A DNA stretch of 64,000 nucleotides from Macrocystis pyrifera (lineage: Eukaryota; Sar; Phaeophyceae; Laminariales; Laminariaceae): contig JASSKH010000030.1 of NCBI GenBank assembly GCA_031763025.1, forward strand, positions 2,115,197-2,179,196. Direction: 5' to 3'. The notes beneath the pieces were generated by a model that was not told where the DNA came from, made no database searches, and saw nothing but the letters and a program-made list of their open reading frames with translations. Positions 36,201 through 45,397 of this stretch are shown in pieces (positions within the stretch are counted from its first letter, which is position 1; each line of letters begins with the position of its first letter). The translations under genes were made by a program, and so were the position numbers.

Positions 36201-37014
36201 CCCGTGCCGTGCTTGTCTGTTTTGTCCGCTGTATTTGTGTTTATTTTGTTCCAGTGTCTTTAATATGTCCTCTTCCCAATAACATATTCATTTATCCCGC
36301 ACTAATTTCAAGTGTTTTGTACCCAACAATATGCGTGCAGGTTGGTAACCCTCCCACAGTCGGACATATCATGATCTATCTGATCTATCTGTCTACAGCA
36401 GATAATCTACGGATCTTAGCCTCGCGTTACAAGATGTTGTGCGGATTCTGTCGAGTACATGTCCAACCCAAACCAAGGAAAACACGCCTCCTAGACCATA
36501 CAGGTTACACGGCTCCCCACCAGGCAACACGAGCTAGATAGTACAGATCATACAGATCACACAGATCATTAGGGATCTATCTATCTACCTATCTATCTGC
36601 GCCGAAGGGTGCAGAAACAAAGCGAGATAACTCCCTTTCGAGGCGGGATAATCCCATTTCGAGGCGGGATAATCCCATTTCGAGGCGGGATAACCCCATT
36701 TCGAAGCGGGATAACCCCACTCACTACATGAACGGGATGACCCCATTACGAACCGAGATAACCCCAACACACCTCACGCCTTGGTTCCCCGACACGACCA
36801 CCACTAACCCTACGTACCCTGGTTTTCCTGTTCTCTGCGACTTATTGTTCGCGCGCATTGCAACTATGCCATTGTCGTTTTTCGTTTTGCCCAGGTACCC
36901 GTGTTCGGGCTGAAGAATTCTCTCAACGTGGCTTCGGCGGGCACGGTGGTTTTGTACGAGGTGCTCAGGCAGTGGTCGCTGGCCGGCCGCCTCGCGGGAA
37001 ACCGAGGCGGATGA
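25565..37014 (+). CDS. SpoU/TrmH-family RNA 2'-O-methyltransferase, 8 exons
   Basis: SAM-dependent transfer of a methyl group to a ribose 2'-OH in tRNA or rRNA; the target RNA cannot be told from sequence. Exons: 25565-26584, 27330-27449, 30874-31004, 31705-31734, 34259-34337, 35052-35435 and 36895-37014 (stop TGA) are certain in phase; the first of these may itself be split. All junctions are GT-AG. SpoU motif 1 is RSAYNVGSIFR, assembled from the 30-bp exon; motif 2 is LVLGNEVTGVDE; motif 3 is GLKNSLNVASAGTVVLYE. KTAFGSVDAVPH and ALETTDSASSLFD are also family-typical. The N-terminal ~340 residues are Ala/Ser/Gly-rich with a polyglutamine run and match nothing I know. An insertion of about 55 low-complexity residues splits the domain in exon 35052-35435. 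The start is uncertain: ATG at 25565 is the first in frame, but the frame is open further upstream after a possible acceptor at 25494. Confidence 0.9.
26820..26934. mobile_element. Family M MITE, copy M4
   Basis: TATTACGGGAGACCATAGTA and TATGGTCCCCCGTACTA ends; first intron of the methyltransferase. Confidence 0.87.
27475..27760. repeat. 12-bp AGATCACGATCT array
   Basis: Tandem 12-mers based on GATCTAGATCAC, mixed with GATCTGGATCAC, starting about 25 bases after the donor of the 27330-27449 exon. The unit is nearly self-complementary. Confidence 0.92.
27780..28110 (-). repeat. Family A repeat, copy A11
   Basis: Minus-strand 3' half with GATATCGAGTACACC terminus and a C-rich tail (plus-strand G-run at 27780-27800). 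Confidence 0.85.
28115..28195 (-). repeat. Family B repeat
   Basis: On the minus strand: GTGCTCCGTCTCGAAAGGG, GGCAAGCAACAAATGAGTAC, then a C-run. It lies between two family A copies in the same orientation. Confidence 0.87.
28196..28730 (-). repeat. Family A repeat, copy A12 (full length)
   Basis: Shares with A2 (827-1457) the doubled terminus GAGTACATCTCTCCTATCG and otherwise nearly identical sequence, but lacks the family M insertion. It therefore preserves the empty target site. On its strand, a C-run (plus-strand G-run, 28732-28752) also precedes its 5' end. Confidence 0.88.
30556..30649. mobile_element. Family T hairpin element, copy T4
   Basis: TACCACTCTCTGCCCAAACA at the left and TTTCAGGACAAAGTGGTA at the right; lies in the methyltransferase intron before exon 30874-31004. 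Confidence 0.78.
31080..31261. repeat. G-rich tract at 5' end of an intron
   Basis: Begins about 75 bases after the 31004 donor. It is dominated by G-runs up to about 39 bases and GGAGT repeats. Confidence 0.9.
31579..31640. repeat. Poly-C run at 3' end of the same intron
   Basis: 62 uninterrupted C, ending 64 bases before the acceptor of the 30-bp exon; complementary to the G-runs at the other end of the intron. Confidence 0.92.
32036..32074. mobile_element. Family P MITE fragment P7
   Basis: TACTGCAGTCCCGTTTTGGG and part of the arm, cut off where family M copy M5 begins. The other arm is absent. Confidence 0.55.
32075..32183. mobile_element. Family M MITE, copy M5
   Basis: TATTACGGGGGTCCATAGTT to CCCCCCGTAATA with the family core in reverse orientation. 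Confidence 0.9.
32205..32400. repeat. GGGTCGGGTC array with inverted tail
   Basis: Tandem GGGTCGGGTC pentamers and relatives, then CCGACCCGACC on the right so that the array can fold back on itself. Confidence 0.85.
32875..33005. repeat. (GTT)n microsatellite
   Basis: Two GTT-rich blocks (32875-32890 and 32955-33002), in an intron of the methyltransferase. Confidence 0.85.
33139..33297 (+). repeat. Family A fragment, copy A13, between two C-runs
   Basis: A C-run precedes CTGGTCGGTGAAAACCC; the fragment ends GCCATGAGTACTC and a second C-run (to 33297). Family A sequence flanked by poly-C on both sides. Confidence 0.85.
33606..33676 (-). repeat. Family B repeat
   Basis: Minus strand: GGTGCTCCGTCTCGAAAGGG to AACAAATGAGTACGCCCCCC. 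Confidence 0.88.
34400..34800. repeat. GGT/GTTGGT-rich tract
   Basis: About 400 bases of GGT, GTTGGTG and GGGGTTG words in the 5' half of the intron between exons 34259-34337 and 35052-35435; the 3' half (34970-35040) is the reverse, ACCC-rich. Confidence 0.88.
35930..35980 (-). repeat. Family A terminus, copy A14
   Basis: Minus strand: GGTCGTACGACTATGG, GCCATGCATGATAATGAG, TACACC and a C-run. Confidence 0.8.
36360..36605. repeat. GATC-word dispersed repeat
   Basis: TCATGATCTATCTGATC at the left, GGCAACACGAGCTAGATAG and repeated ACAGATCA words at the right, in the last methyltransferase intron. Confidence 0.65.
36633..36775. repeat. 21-bp tandem repeat
   Basis: About six copies of CCCATTTCGAGGCGGGATAA, diverging towards the right; about 120 bases upstream of the last exon of the methyltransferase. 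Confidence 0.88.
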
Positions 37015-37794
37015 TGAGTAGTTCTCGATAACCACGTAACCCTTTGTACCTATTTTTACGGACCGTTCGGATTAAAACAAGGCATACCGTTTTTTAGCCC
37101 GGTATTTTTTCTGACCGGTTGAGCTGCTCAAGTGAACAACTGCAGTGCCTTAAGGTTACGGTGATTTTTTTACTACGCTTTTTACTGCGAGATTCGTTTT
37201 ACTGTAGGTCGGGTTGAGCGAAATTGAGTTTCTTCGAGTTGAGCCCCTCATGAGAGTGAGGAGCTTGACCCCTATGCAACAACGCCTCCTCAGAAAATAA
37301 GGCACCGTCCCTACAGGGAAGGGACATTGCTCCAAACGCTCCGTCCAGTCAGGGACAGCGTGGGATATCACGACGCGTTTTTTTTTGGATGATGTAGGGG
37401 TCGCACGTTTGTTGCCGAAACTGTTTATTTCCCGGGAACACTTTTTCGGCCGCAATATTTCTGACTGATGGGTGTTAAGATCAAGGTCGGGACACTTCGT
37501 ATCCATGGACAGGTATGGCGCTTCCTCTCAACCGAGAAACATCGTTCGTCGTTTTTTTTAAAAATAGTTTTCGTTACAGACCTTGAGGCCGTGGGATTGA
37601 TTTTTTGCCTATCGGGCTTTTAGTGTGCAGGTTTTCTCAAGGCTATTTTTTTTGCCGCTGAACCTTCGCTTTGGGAACAAAAAGCACTCAGGATTTGTTC
37701 TACAGTAGTATTAATAGTAGGATCGTTTTCCGGAGTTGGAAAAAAAAGGGGTCATAATGCCGTTTCTTTTTTGGTGAGATGTAGAAGCGCCTTA
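37015..37794. other. Downstream of methyltransferase, no gene recognised
   Basis: AT-richer sequence with several T-runs after the stop codon. No exon, RNA gene or paired repeat end was recognised. Confidence 0.45.
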
Positions 37795-37895
37795 TCAACC
37801 CTTTTAGTACTGCAGTCCCATTTTTGGGCAGAAATCACTTGGAATTAGACTGGTTTGTCCCCCCCAAATCGAGACTGCGGTACCAAAGGGGTTAA
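37795..37895. mobile_element. Family P MITE, copy P2
   Basis: TCAACCCTTTTAGTACTGCA at the left and GGTACCAAAGGGGTTAA at the right, with the GGTTTGTCCCC internal arm. Confidence 0.8.
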
Positions 37896-38289
37896 GCGAG
37901 CAGGAACGAACCCTCAGAAAATGACGCTCCCATGTATTCCGTAGGGTGCGTCCCACCGCCGGCAGCAGCATTTTTTGTTTCCGCTCCTCTAGTAGAGAAG
38001 GCTTGCGCCTTGTGTACACGCGCCCCGCTTAGAACCGCACCGGTATTTCTAGGGACGAAAGTCCTTCGGGGACTATTTCTTACGGGAACAGCGTGAGCAA
38101 ACACCGTGCGACAGGAAAACAAAAAAAAAATATGTTGAACGCTAAACGCAGGGGCACATTTCACGAAACAAAAAAACACCATCGACACCCCAACTTTGCT
38201 TCTTTTTTTTGTTTTTGCTCCCACTAGACAGCGGGGGGTACACCGAAAACCAAGCGAACATACTGTGATTCTCAAAAAAAAATGTGACG

Positions 38290-38377
38290 CTAGGATCGCG
38301 GTCCCGTTTTGGGGACAAACTACTTGAAAATTGAGGGGTTTGCCCGCGAAACGGGACTGCGGCACCACAAGGGTTAA
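38290..38377. mobile_element. Family P MITE, copy P3
   Basis: CGCGGTCCCGTTTTGGGGAC and GCGAAACGGGACTGCGG arms, right end AAGGGTTAA; the left tip is lost. Confidence 0.75.
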
Positions 38378-38725
38378 ATTCCGTTTTTTTTTTTTTTTCA
38401 TAATTCTGATCTTGAGAAGGAGGGAGTGAGTGTACGTAGGCCATTCTATCTTTTTTTTTTCGTGTATAGACTTCTTCTACAGCAGCACATCAACGCAACG
38501 AAGTTCCAGTCCGTACATATACTGTAATAATGCGAGCAAACGCTCCCCGCCCCCCCCCCCCCCCCCCCGGCCGGACCGGCCCTTCGAACTGGATAACTTC
38601 CTTAAAAAAAAAAGTTGCCAAAACCAAACGACACGTTTTCGGACGCCTCTCAACGACATCTGTCACCCTTTTCGCTCTGACAGTGTTGGTGTGGAGATAT
38701 CGAGCTCGAAAAGTCGGTCGGCCGG

Positions 38726-38797
38726 GGAGGGGGGGGGCGTACTCATTTGTTGCTTAGTCCTTTGTCCATTGACCACACATCCCTTTCGAGACGGGGG
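38726..38797 (-). repeat. Family B repeat
   Basis: Minus strand: CCCGTCTCGAAAGGGATG through CAACAAATGAGTACGCC and a C-run. Confidence 0.85.
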
Positions 38798-39310
38798 GGG
38801 AGGTAGGGTTACTCGCATTTTTACGGTACTCCTTTGCCCCGTCGAGAACAAACGTCGACCGTGCTCCTGCTTCGCTGTCGGCGGGTGGTCGGTCCTTCTT
38901 CCTCCACACCACCACACCATCGCTCGTCTCCTCTTCGAGACCGCCGACAATCAGCACCCAGATCTCTTTTTATCGCAGCTCATAATGCTGCACCGGTCGA
39001 TTTAACACCGAGTGAGTACTTTAGGGCGGTCATATTGCTCAGGGGCACGCCACCACCGCCTCACTGGGGAGCCCCTGCTGCTCTTGATTCGTGTCGTCGG
39101 TGCTGTTCTATACAAAAATCAAGTCATTTTTTTCCCGGCAAAGATGTTTTCCCTCTGAAGCCCGGAAGGAACAGATTCGAAAGACATAACTTTGTTGGCA
39201 TCATTTTTCGAGCGTCCATCGATCGCATCCACCTAAGAAGGAAGGAGACTGCTCGTAAGTAAATGCCTTGGAGCACTGATATGATTTGTTGTTCCATGCA
39301 TGTGCATATG

Positions 39311-39640
39311 TATGTAGTTAAGCATTTTTTCCCCAGCCAATTTTCCCCACGAAAGCACTGTTTTTTTGTCCACCGCCGTCCCGGCCGGGGATCTGGCGCC
39401 TCCCACTCGAAAGGACTGCCTCGTGAAATGGTTGGGCAGGCCTGCCTCCCGCAAATGGCCTTGCAGGGCGGCGGTCATTCGGGCTGCGGAGAGGGGCCGA
39501 GAATCCCGACCACACGGAACCACGGGAAAAAAGATGCCCGGCGGTTAAATCCCATCCAATCCGCTGCGCGGCGGAGATGTACGCCGCAACCGCCCAGCAA
39601 GCGCAAAGTCTCCGAGCAGCCCTTGTCTGCCAACACTGCG
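39311..39640 (-). pseudogene. Tyrosine recombinase remnant (DIRS/Crypton/viral-integrase type), frameshifted
   Basis: Two minus-strand frames continue one another at about 39525-39530. The upstream frame has AVAAYISAAQRIGWDLTAG, a stretch typical of the region before the catalytic C-terminal block. The downstream frame has HFTRQSFRVGGARSPAG and KKTVLSWGKLAGEKMLNY, resembling the His-x-x-Arg block and the final helices of tyrosine recombinases. The position usually occupied by His before S-F-R is Gln here. The frame break and the absence of a start or N-terminal part make it a decayed copy. The family is inferred from motif shape; a mobile-element or algal-virus integrase origin cannot be separated. 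Confidence 0.6.
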
Positions 39641-40003
39641 AGGCCCGAAGAGTCTTACCGAACCGAAACTTAAAGATCAGGCCCCTGGACTCATGGAGTC
39701 TCAAGAGTTTGCGACCCCAGAGTAAACGAGAGGTCGTACAAAATAACCCCTGCGCATCTAACCACGAAAACACTGATTTTAGAGACAAAAAAAATGGTGC
39801 AAAGCCCGATGAACTGAAGTAGAAGTATCATGGAAACATAGGATAAGGCACAAAAAAAAACGGCGTTTTCATTCACATCATTAGGTAGGTACTGAATCAG
39901 AAAGTTTTTGCCGAAAAGTAATATTAATACCTGGGACCCCAAGGGTCCACGAAAACGAAAAATCCCGACACCCCACTACCCATTTTCGAGACCCAGACAG
40001 GGG

Positions 40004-40340
40004 GAAGGCGGGGGGTGTGCTCATTATCACGCATGGCCGTAGTCGTATGACCATAGACCCTTGTATGCCTACAATGCCGGGACGGAGCACGTCGGGTTTT
40101 CACCGACCAGGAAGGCAATGCTTCCACCAAGCGCGAAGCGCCGTGAGGTGTTCGGCGAGTGGCATGAAGGGTGAGCTGCATCCTACTAAGAACCGCTGTT
40201 GAGGCGGATTTTTTTGCATACGGATGACAGCTTCAATGAGTTAATTATTTTCCGGTGTGGCCACTTCCAGAGACAGCAATGGGGGTGCCATGCAGACATT
40301 GCTTGCACCAAGCGCGAAGCACCGTGGGGGGGGGGTGGGT
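40004..40340 (-). repeat. Family A repeat, copy A15, with partial duplication
   Basis: Minus strand 3' half ending GTGATAATGAGCACACC; beyond its upstream side, at 40291-40325, the GCTTGCACCAAGCGCGAAGC block occurs a second time followed by a G-run. Confidence 0.82.
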
Positions 40341-40508
40341 ATCCCAGAACCAAAAGTAAAACACAAATCTGAAACAAACTCGCTTTCCGTAAATTCGTCC
40401 GTAAGTCCCAACGCACTGGTTTGTTTTCCATTTTGACACCGGGAAGGAGTGTACAGTAGGACGTTTTATCTTTTTATCGACTCCTATCGCATCAATACGT
40501 GTCCATAT

Positions 40509-43500
40509 CTACTGCTGCTCCTCCTCAATCGCCCTGCGGTCGTTGCCCTGCCCGAGCCAAGCCTCGAGGGCCTCGCCGTGAATGACGATCGGCGCCGACG
40601 CCTCAGGCAGCAGAGACAACGAGCGCGCGATGCCTGGGTCGTTCGAAAGACGTTCCCCCAGATCCGCGTCCGCTTGAACAGGCCCGGCAAAGTCGAGGGA
40701 CAGCAGGGTTTCCATTGCCTGTGCGAAGCGTTTTACGAGCGCGTAGTAGGGGTGGGGGTGGGGTCATAAAACAAAGAAGCTGAACTATCGCGGGGGCAAA
40801 ACACACTAGGTAGTAATAAGAACCCAATGTGGTGTACAAACATAGCGGAATACATGGTTTTTGGGTACATCCTGGGTTCTGTTTCTTACTACATTAGCCC
40901 CCCCGGACTATTACGGGGGGCCATAGTAAATGGGACCTACGGTATACACTAAAACCTATATATATTTCACTATTTTTACCAACAATATTTGGTCCCATTT
41001 ACCACGGTCCCCCGTAATAGGGCGCACAGTTTGGGCAACAGGGGACGCATTCTTTCCGTCTCTGCGGGTAGCTTCTGGAGGTAGACACTTTTTTTTTTTT
41101 TGCCTTGCAAGGCAAATATCTCTGACTCATGTGGCTCCGTAGCCCTTTTCCGTACTGCAGTAGTCCCTTCTTGGGGACAAACCGCTCTCAAATCAATCCC
41201 AAGTAATTTGTCCCCAAAGCGGGACTGTTGCAGTACTAAACGGTGCTAACAGGGGTCACCCCCTCGGAAACGTTTATCTTGAAAGGCAAAAAAGTGTTCT
41301 CTCTAGAAGCTACCGCGCTCCCGTTTCGGAGACAAAGCACTTGGGAACTAGGGTCCTTCTACATACCAATGTCCCTTGGTTGGCTAACTAGTGTAGCCAG
41401 CGCGGTGCTGGCGGTGGCGGCGGAAGCAACAACTTCAACTTCAACTTCAACTTCAACTTTAACTTCAACCGCAACCCGAACCGCAGCACAAGCAAAGCGT
41501 GCCATTCTGGGCAGCCAAGAGCGATCAGCATCTACCATAGCCCCGAAAAACATGTAGCCCCTGCTGTAATCTTTACGCGCGATACTTGGTTCGGATTATT
41601 AATGCTGTCAACTGTTCACCTCCCCCAGGGGTTCTGAAAAGAAAAAGAAAAAGAAAAACCGGAGAGCCGAGCTTGCCACCATGTTGGAATTGAGAACAAA
41701 CTGGGGAGCGGGTTTGGGGTTTTTGTCAGAAATGAGCTACTGTACGTAAAACACGTGTTTTTTTTTCTTAGTTTTGTTTTATTTGATTTGAGCAATCTCC
41801 CCCCCCCCCCCCCCCCCCCCCCGGAGTAAAACAAAAAGAGCGGGGTATACATATATATATATATATTTTTTTTTTGCCGTGTACCCTTGTTTTCCATGTA
41901 ATTGGCCCCGCGGTATGTCTGACTGACCGCCGCCCCCTCCCTTCCAAAACCCTAGTAACATCACGTTAACCCTCTTTAGTACCGCAATCCCGTTTTGGAG
42001 ACAAACTACTTAGAATTAGAGTGGTTTGTCTCTAAAACGGGACTGCAATCTCAAAAAGGGGCTAAGGCCAAAACAACGCCTTGAAGCACCCGGAAAACAA
42101 AAAAAAAACGGTTTCGCACACAGCATCTTCGCACACAAGCGCACACACCCATACAACCACAGCATCCAACCACTACCGTCAGCAAACGCGCGTGTGCGCA
42201 ACACTCTTGTCCGCTCGCTGGAATCAAAGCGACGCATATTTTTCTCTCTGCCCCGGCTCTAGAGGTGTTGGGGACCTTGAATTTGCCGAGTAGAAAACAA
42301 AATAATAACAACCGGCAGCTGCAACAGCGGCGGCGCGTGGTCTGCCTCTCTCTCTCTCTCTCTCGCTCTCTCTCTCTGTCTCTCTTACCCTAACCGGCAG
42401 AAGTAGCTCGCCGAGGTGCAAAGCCGCCACCGTCGCCGAGGACAGAATCACCAAGCTCAAGTCTTGCGCGGAGCCCCCATCGCCTATACCAATACCCCCC
42501 CCGCCCCCGCCCCCGGCATCAGCCGTGGCGCGCAGCTCCGTTCTGAGCTTCCGAAGCCCCACTCTAGCTGCCGCGAGGGTCATGTCCTGCTCCGGGCCAC
42601 GTTGCGTAGAACGGCGCGGTGGGTATTCGCGTTGTTTGCATGTGCGCGTCGAGATGCATGCATGCACACGTGCGTACCCATCTGATGTGGAGCTACTACG
42701 CACGGATACGAAGTGCAAGTGTGCGAGTTGTGTGTGTTTTGTATATTCCGGTAAATGCAGTATACATGCGGCGGGACTACAAGTGCAGTAGTTCCTCTTC
42801 GCTGCTCGGCGTCTCACATGTTCAACTTGCTTTGATCGGGACGCTGGCAATACGAGATGGACGTGTCGAGGCTCTGTCTCTGCGAAGAGAGATGGCAGAG
42901 CCTCGACAACATGCATCATTCTTTCGGGGGGTGGGGGTAGCAGTCAGAGTGGGGGTGGGGATGGGGAGGGTGGGGTGGGTATCGATGGGGCTGGAGGCGG
43001 GCGGGCATGGAACTGGTTGTCCTGTTGCGCCGCGCTTCCACACTACCAGTAAGCCGTTGAAGAGACAAAAAAAAAATGGCTTGGAGTTGCCCGCTATCTC
43101 TGGGTCCCAAAGGGGGCGTAACAACTGAATCACTTAAAATTCCCCAAGACGTTTGCCCCCTCCCCCCAAAAAATGCGGACGCTACCACCCAAGATGCGAG
43201 GCAGCAAAAAAACGAAAACGAACACAAGCTGTAACGCCTTCCTTCCCTCCTTCCTTCCTTCGTTATTCCTTCCCTCCTTTCTCTTATTTCCTCCTTCCCT
43301 CCCTCCCTCCCCCCCTCCCCTCCATCTTTCCTTACTCCCTACCTTCCCCTACCTTCCCTCTCTCTCTCCTTCTTTCCGCCCTTCCGTCCTTCCTTCCCTT
43401 CGTACTCCTCTTTCCCCCTGCAGACCGGGTCACAATAGAGCCTCAAACTTCATGCCACGCTCTTCATCACCAGAACGATAGTGCCAGCAGAACAATAGAC

Positions 43501-44624
43501 TACTTACCTACAGAAGTAACGTTTCGCAGGTTTCCAATGAATCACTCTGGACGGAAATATAAGGACCGTTCGCTATGCACATTTCACCCCCAGACAATCC
43601 TAATATTTTCGTCCACAGCAGTAGTGGCAACGCTTTGCTCTTGTATTTTTTATCATCACTCTTACCTTCCAGCTCACCTCGTACTTAACAAAACTTGACC
43701 TTAGGAGGGTTTTCCTCCACCCTCAGCGGCGTTCGGGACAAAAAAAAACGGGGTCGCAGGTGGCATTCCTCTCCCCCCAGCGCCCCGTCCACCCTCCCAC
43801 CACTTCCTCCTTCTCCTCTTCCTCTCACCTGCACCCTGAGCGCCGCGAAGTGACTCGCGCTGTCCTCGTTCTGCGAGAAGTTGATCTCCTCGATGCCCAC
43901 CCCCGGCTTTCTGTTCCCCACCGTGCCCCCCCCCGCGGTGGCATCCCCCCCCGCCGCCTCCAGACGTCGAGATCGATGTCGAGAATCTGTATATCATACG
44001 GGGTCATAGCCGTTTTCCCGTGTGGGCGGCAGGTGTTGGGCGGAAACACAAGACCCAACAAAGAGGCAGGGGGTGGGGACGGCCGTGGGGGGTGGGCGGG
44101 GGGGGGGGGGGAGTGGGTTGGTGTCGAGGCAGGGGTAGGGGGGCTAGGGGGGTGGGGGTGGAGCGTGGGGTGAGGTGGTGGTGAGGTGAGGTGAGATTAG
44201 GGGTGTGTGTGCTCATTATCATGCATGGCCGTAGTCGTATGACCATAGACTCTCGTATCCCTGCAATGCCGGGACGGAGCACGTCGGGATTCCACCGACC
44301 GACAAGGTAGACATTGCGTGCACCAAGCGCGAAGCGAAACGTGAGGCGTTCGGCGAGTCGCATGGAGGGTGAGCTGCATCCTACTAAGAACCGCTTATGA
44401 GGCGGTTGGAGGGGGGGGGGGGGGGGACCGCTTATGAGGCGGTTGGGGGGGGGGGGGGGGAGGGTTGTGCATTGTGCGGTGCAGGTAGTAGGCTTTGCTT
44501 GCGACTGTCATGTGTAGTGCTGCCCTCGACCAACCTCGGCGCACGACACAGCGCCCTTCGCTGCAAAAGGACCGTCAAGAAAGAGCATGCACAAACCTCG
44601 GGTAGAGCCTGGGTGCCCCCCCCC

Positions 44625-44699
<75 letters not shown>

Positions 44700-45357
44700 G
44701 AGACAAACGGCCATGCAAGACACGAGTACCGCCCCCCCCTTCCCCAAGACGCCAGACGGTAAGGCACCAACGAGGCAGTTACATACAGTGGTAAAACCCA
44801 TTGCGATCTCTTCAAGTGGCCACACCACAAATGAAACCAGTTCATTGATGCTGTCATCCATATGCAAGAAAATCCGACTCAAAAAAAACGGTTTCTTAGT
44901 AGGATATACAGTAGCTCATCCTTCATGCGAGTCGCCCAACACCTCACAGCGCTTTGCAAAAGCTCGGTGCAAGCGAGCAACGTCTGCCTGGTCGGTGAAA
45001 ACCCGACGTACTCCGTCCCGGCACTGTAGGGATACGAGCGTATATGGTCATACGACTACGGACTTGATTGATATCGAGTACCCCCCCCCCGCTCTCTAGA
45101 GGCAAGACCCCGATCCGCTCTTCCGCCCCGAAAACAGGGGTCGTAACGATGCCTTGTCTAGCCGAGCCGAGGGTGTTCCTTACGAGCACATAGCCCCCGA
45201 GAAAGGGTGTATAGCGTGGCAACACCTGTCTGATGAGACTAAAAGCGGGAAAGTTTCCGAGAACAACGCCCGCACCGGCAACGGCGGCAGTATCGCCAAC
45301 ATCAACACCGACGGAGCAGCCGCAACATCACCGAAAACAACATCATCAACAATGCTG

Positions 45358-45397
<40 letters not shown>

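Noticed and set aside
41243-41557. Plus-strand ORF with a signal-like start and Ser-Thr repeats
   Set aside because: The repeat is a (AACTTC)n microsatellite, the frame lies in an intron on the opposite strand, and the other strand is equally open.
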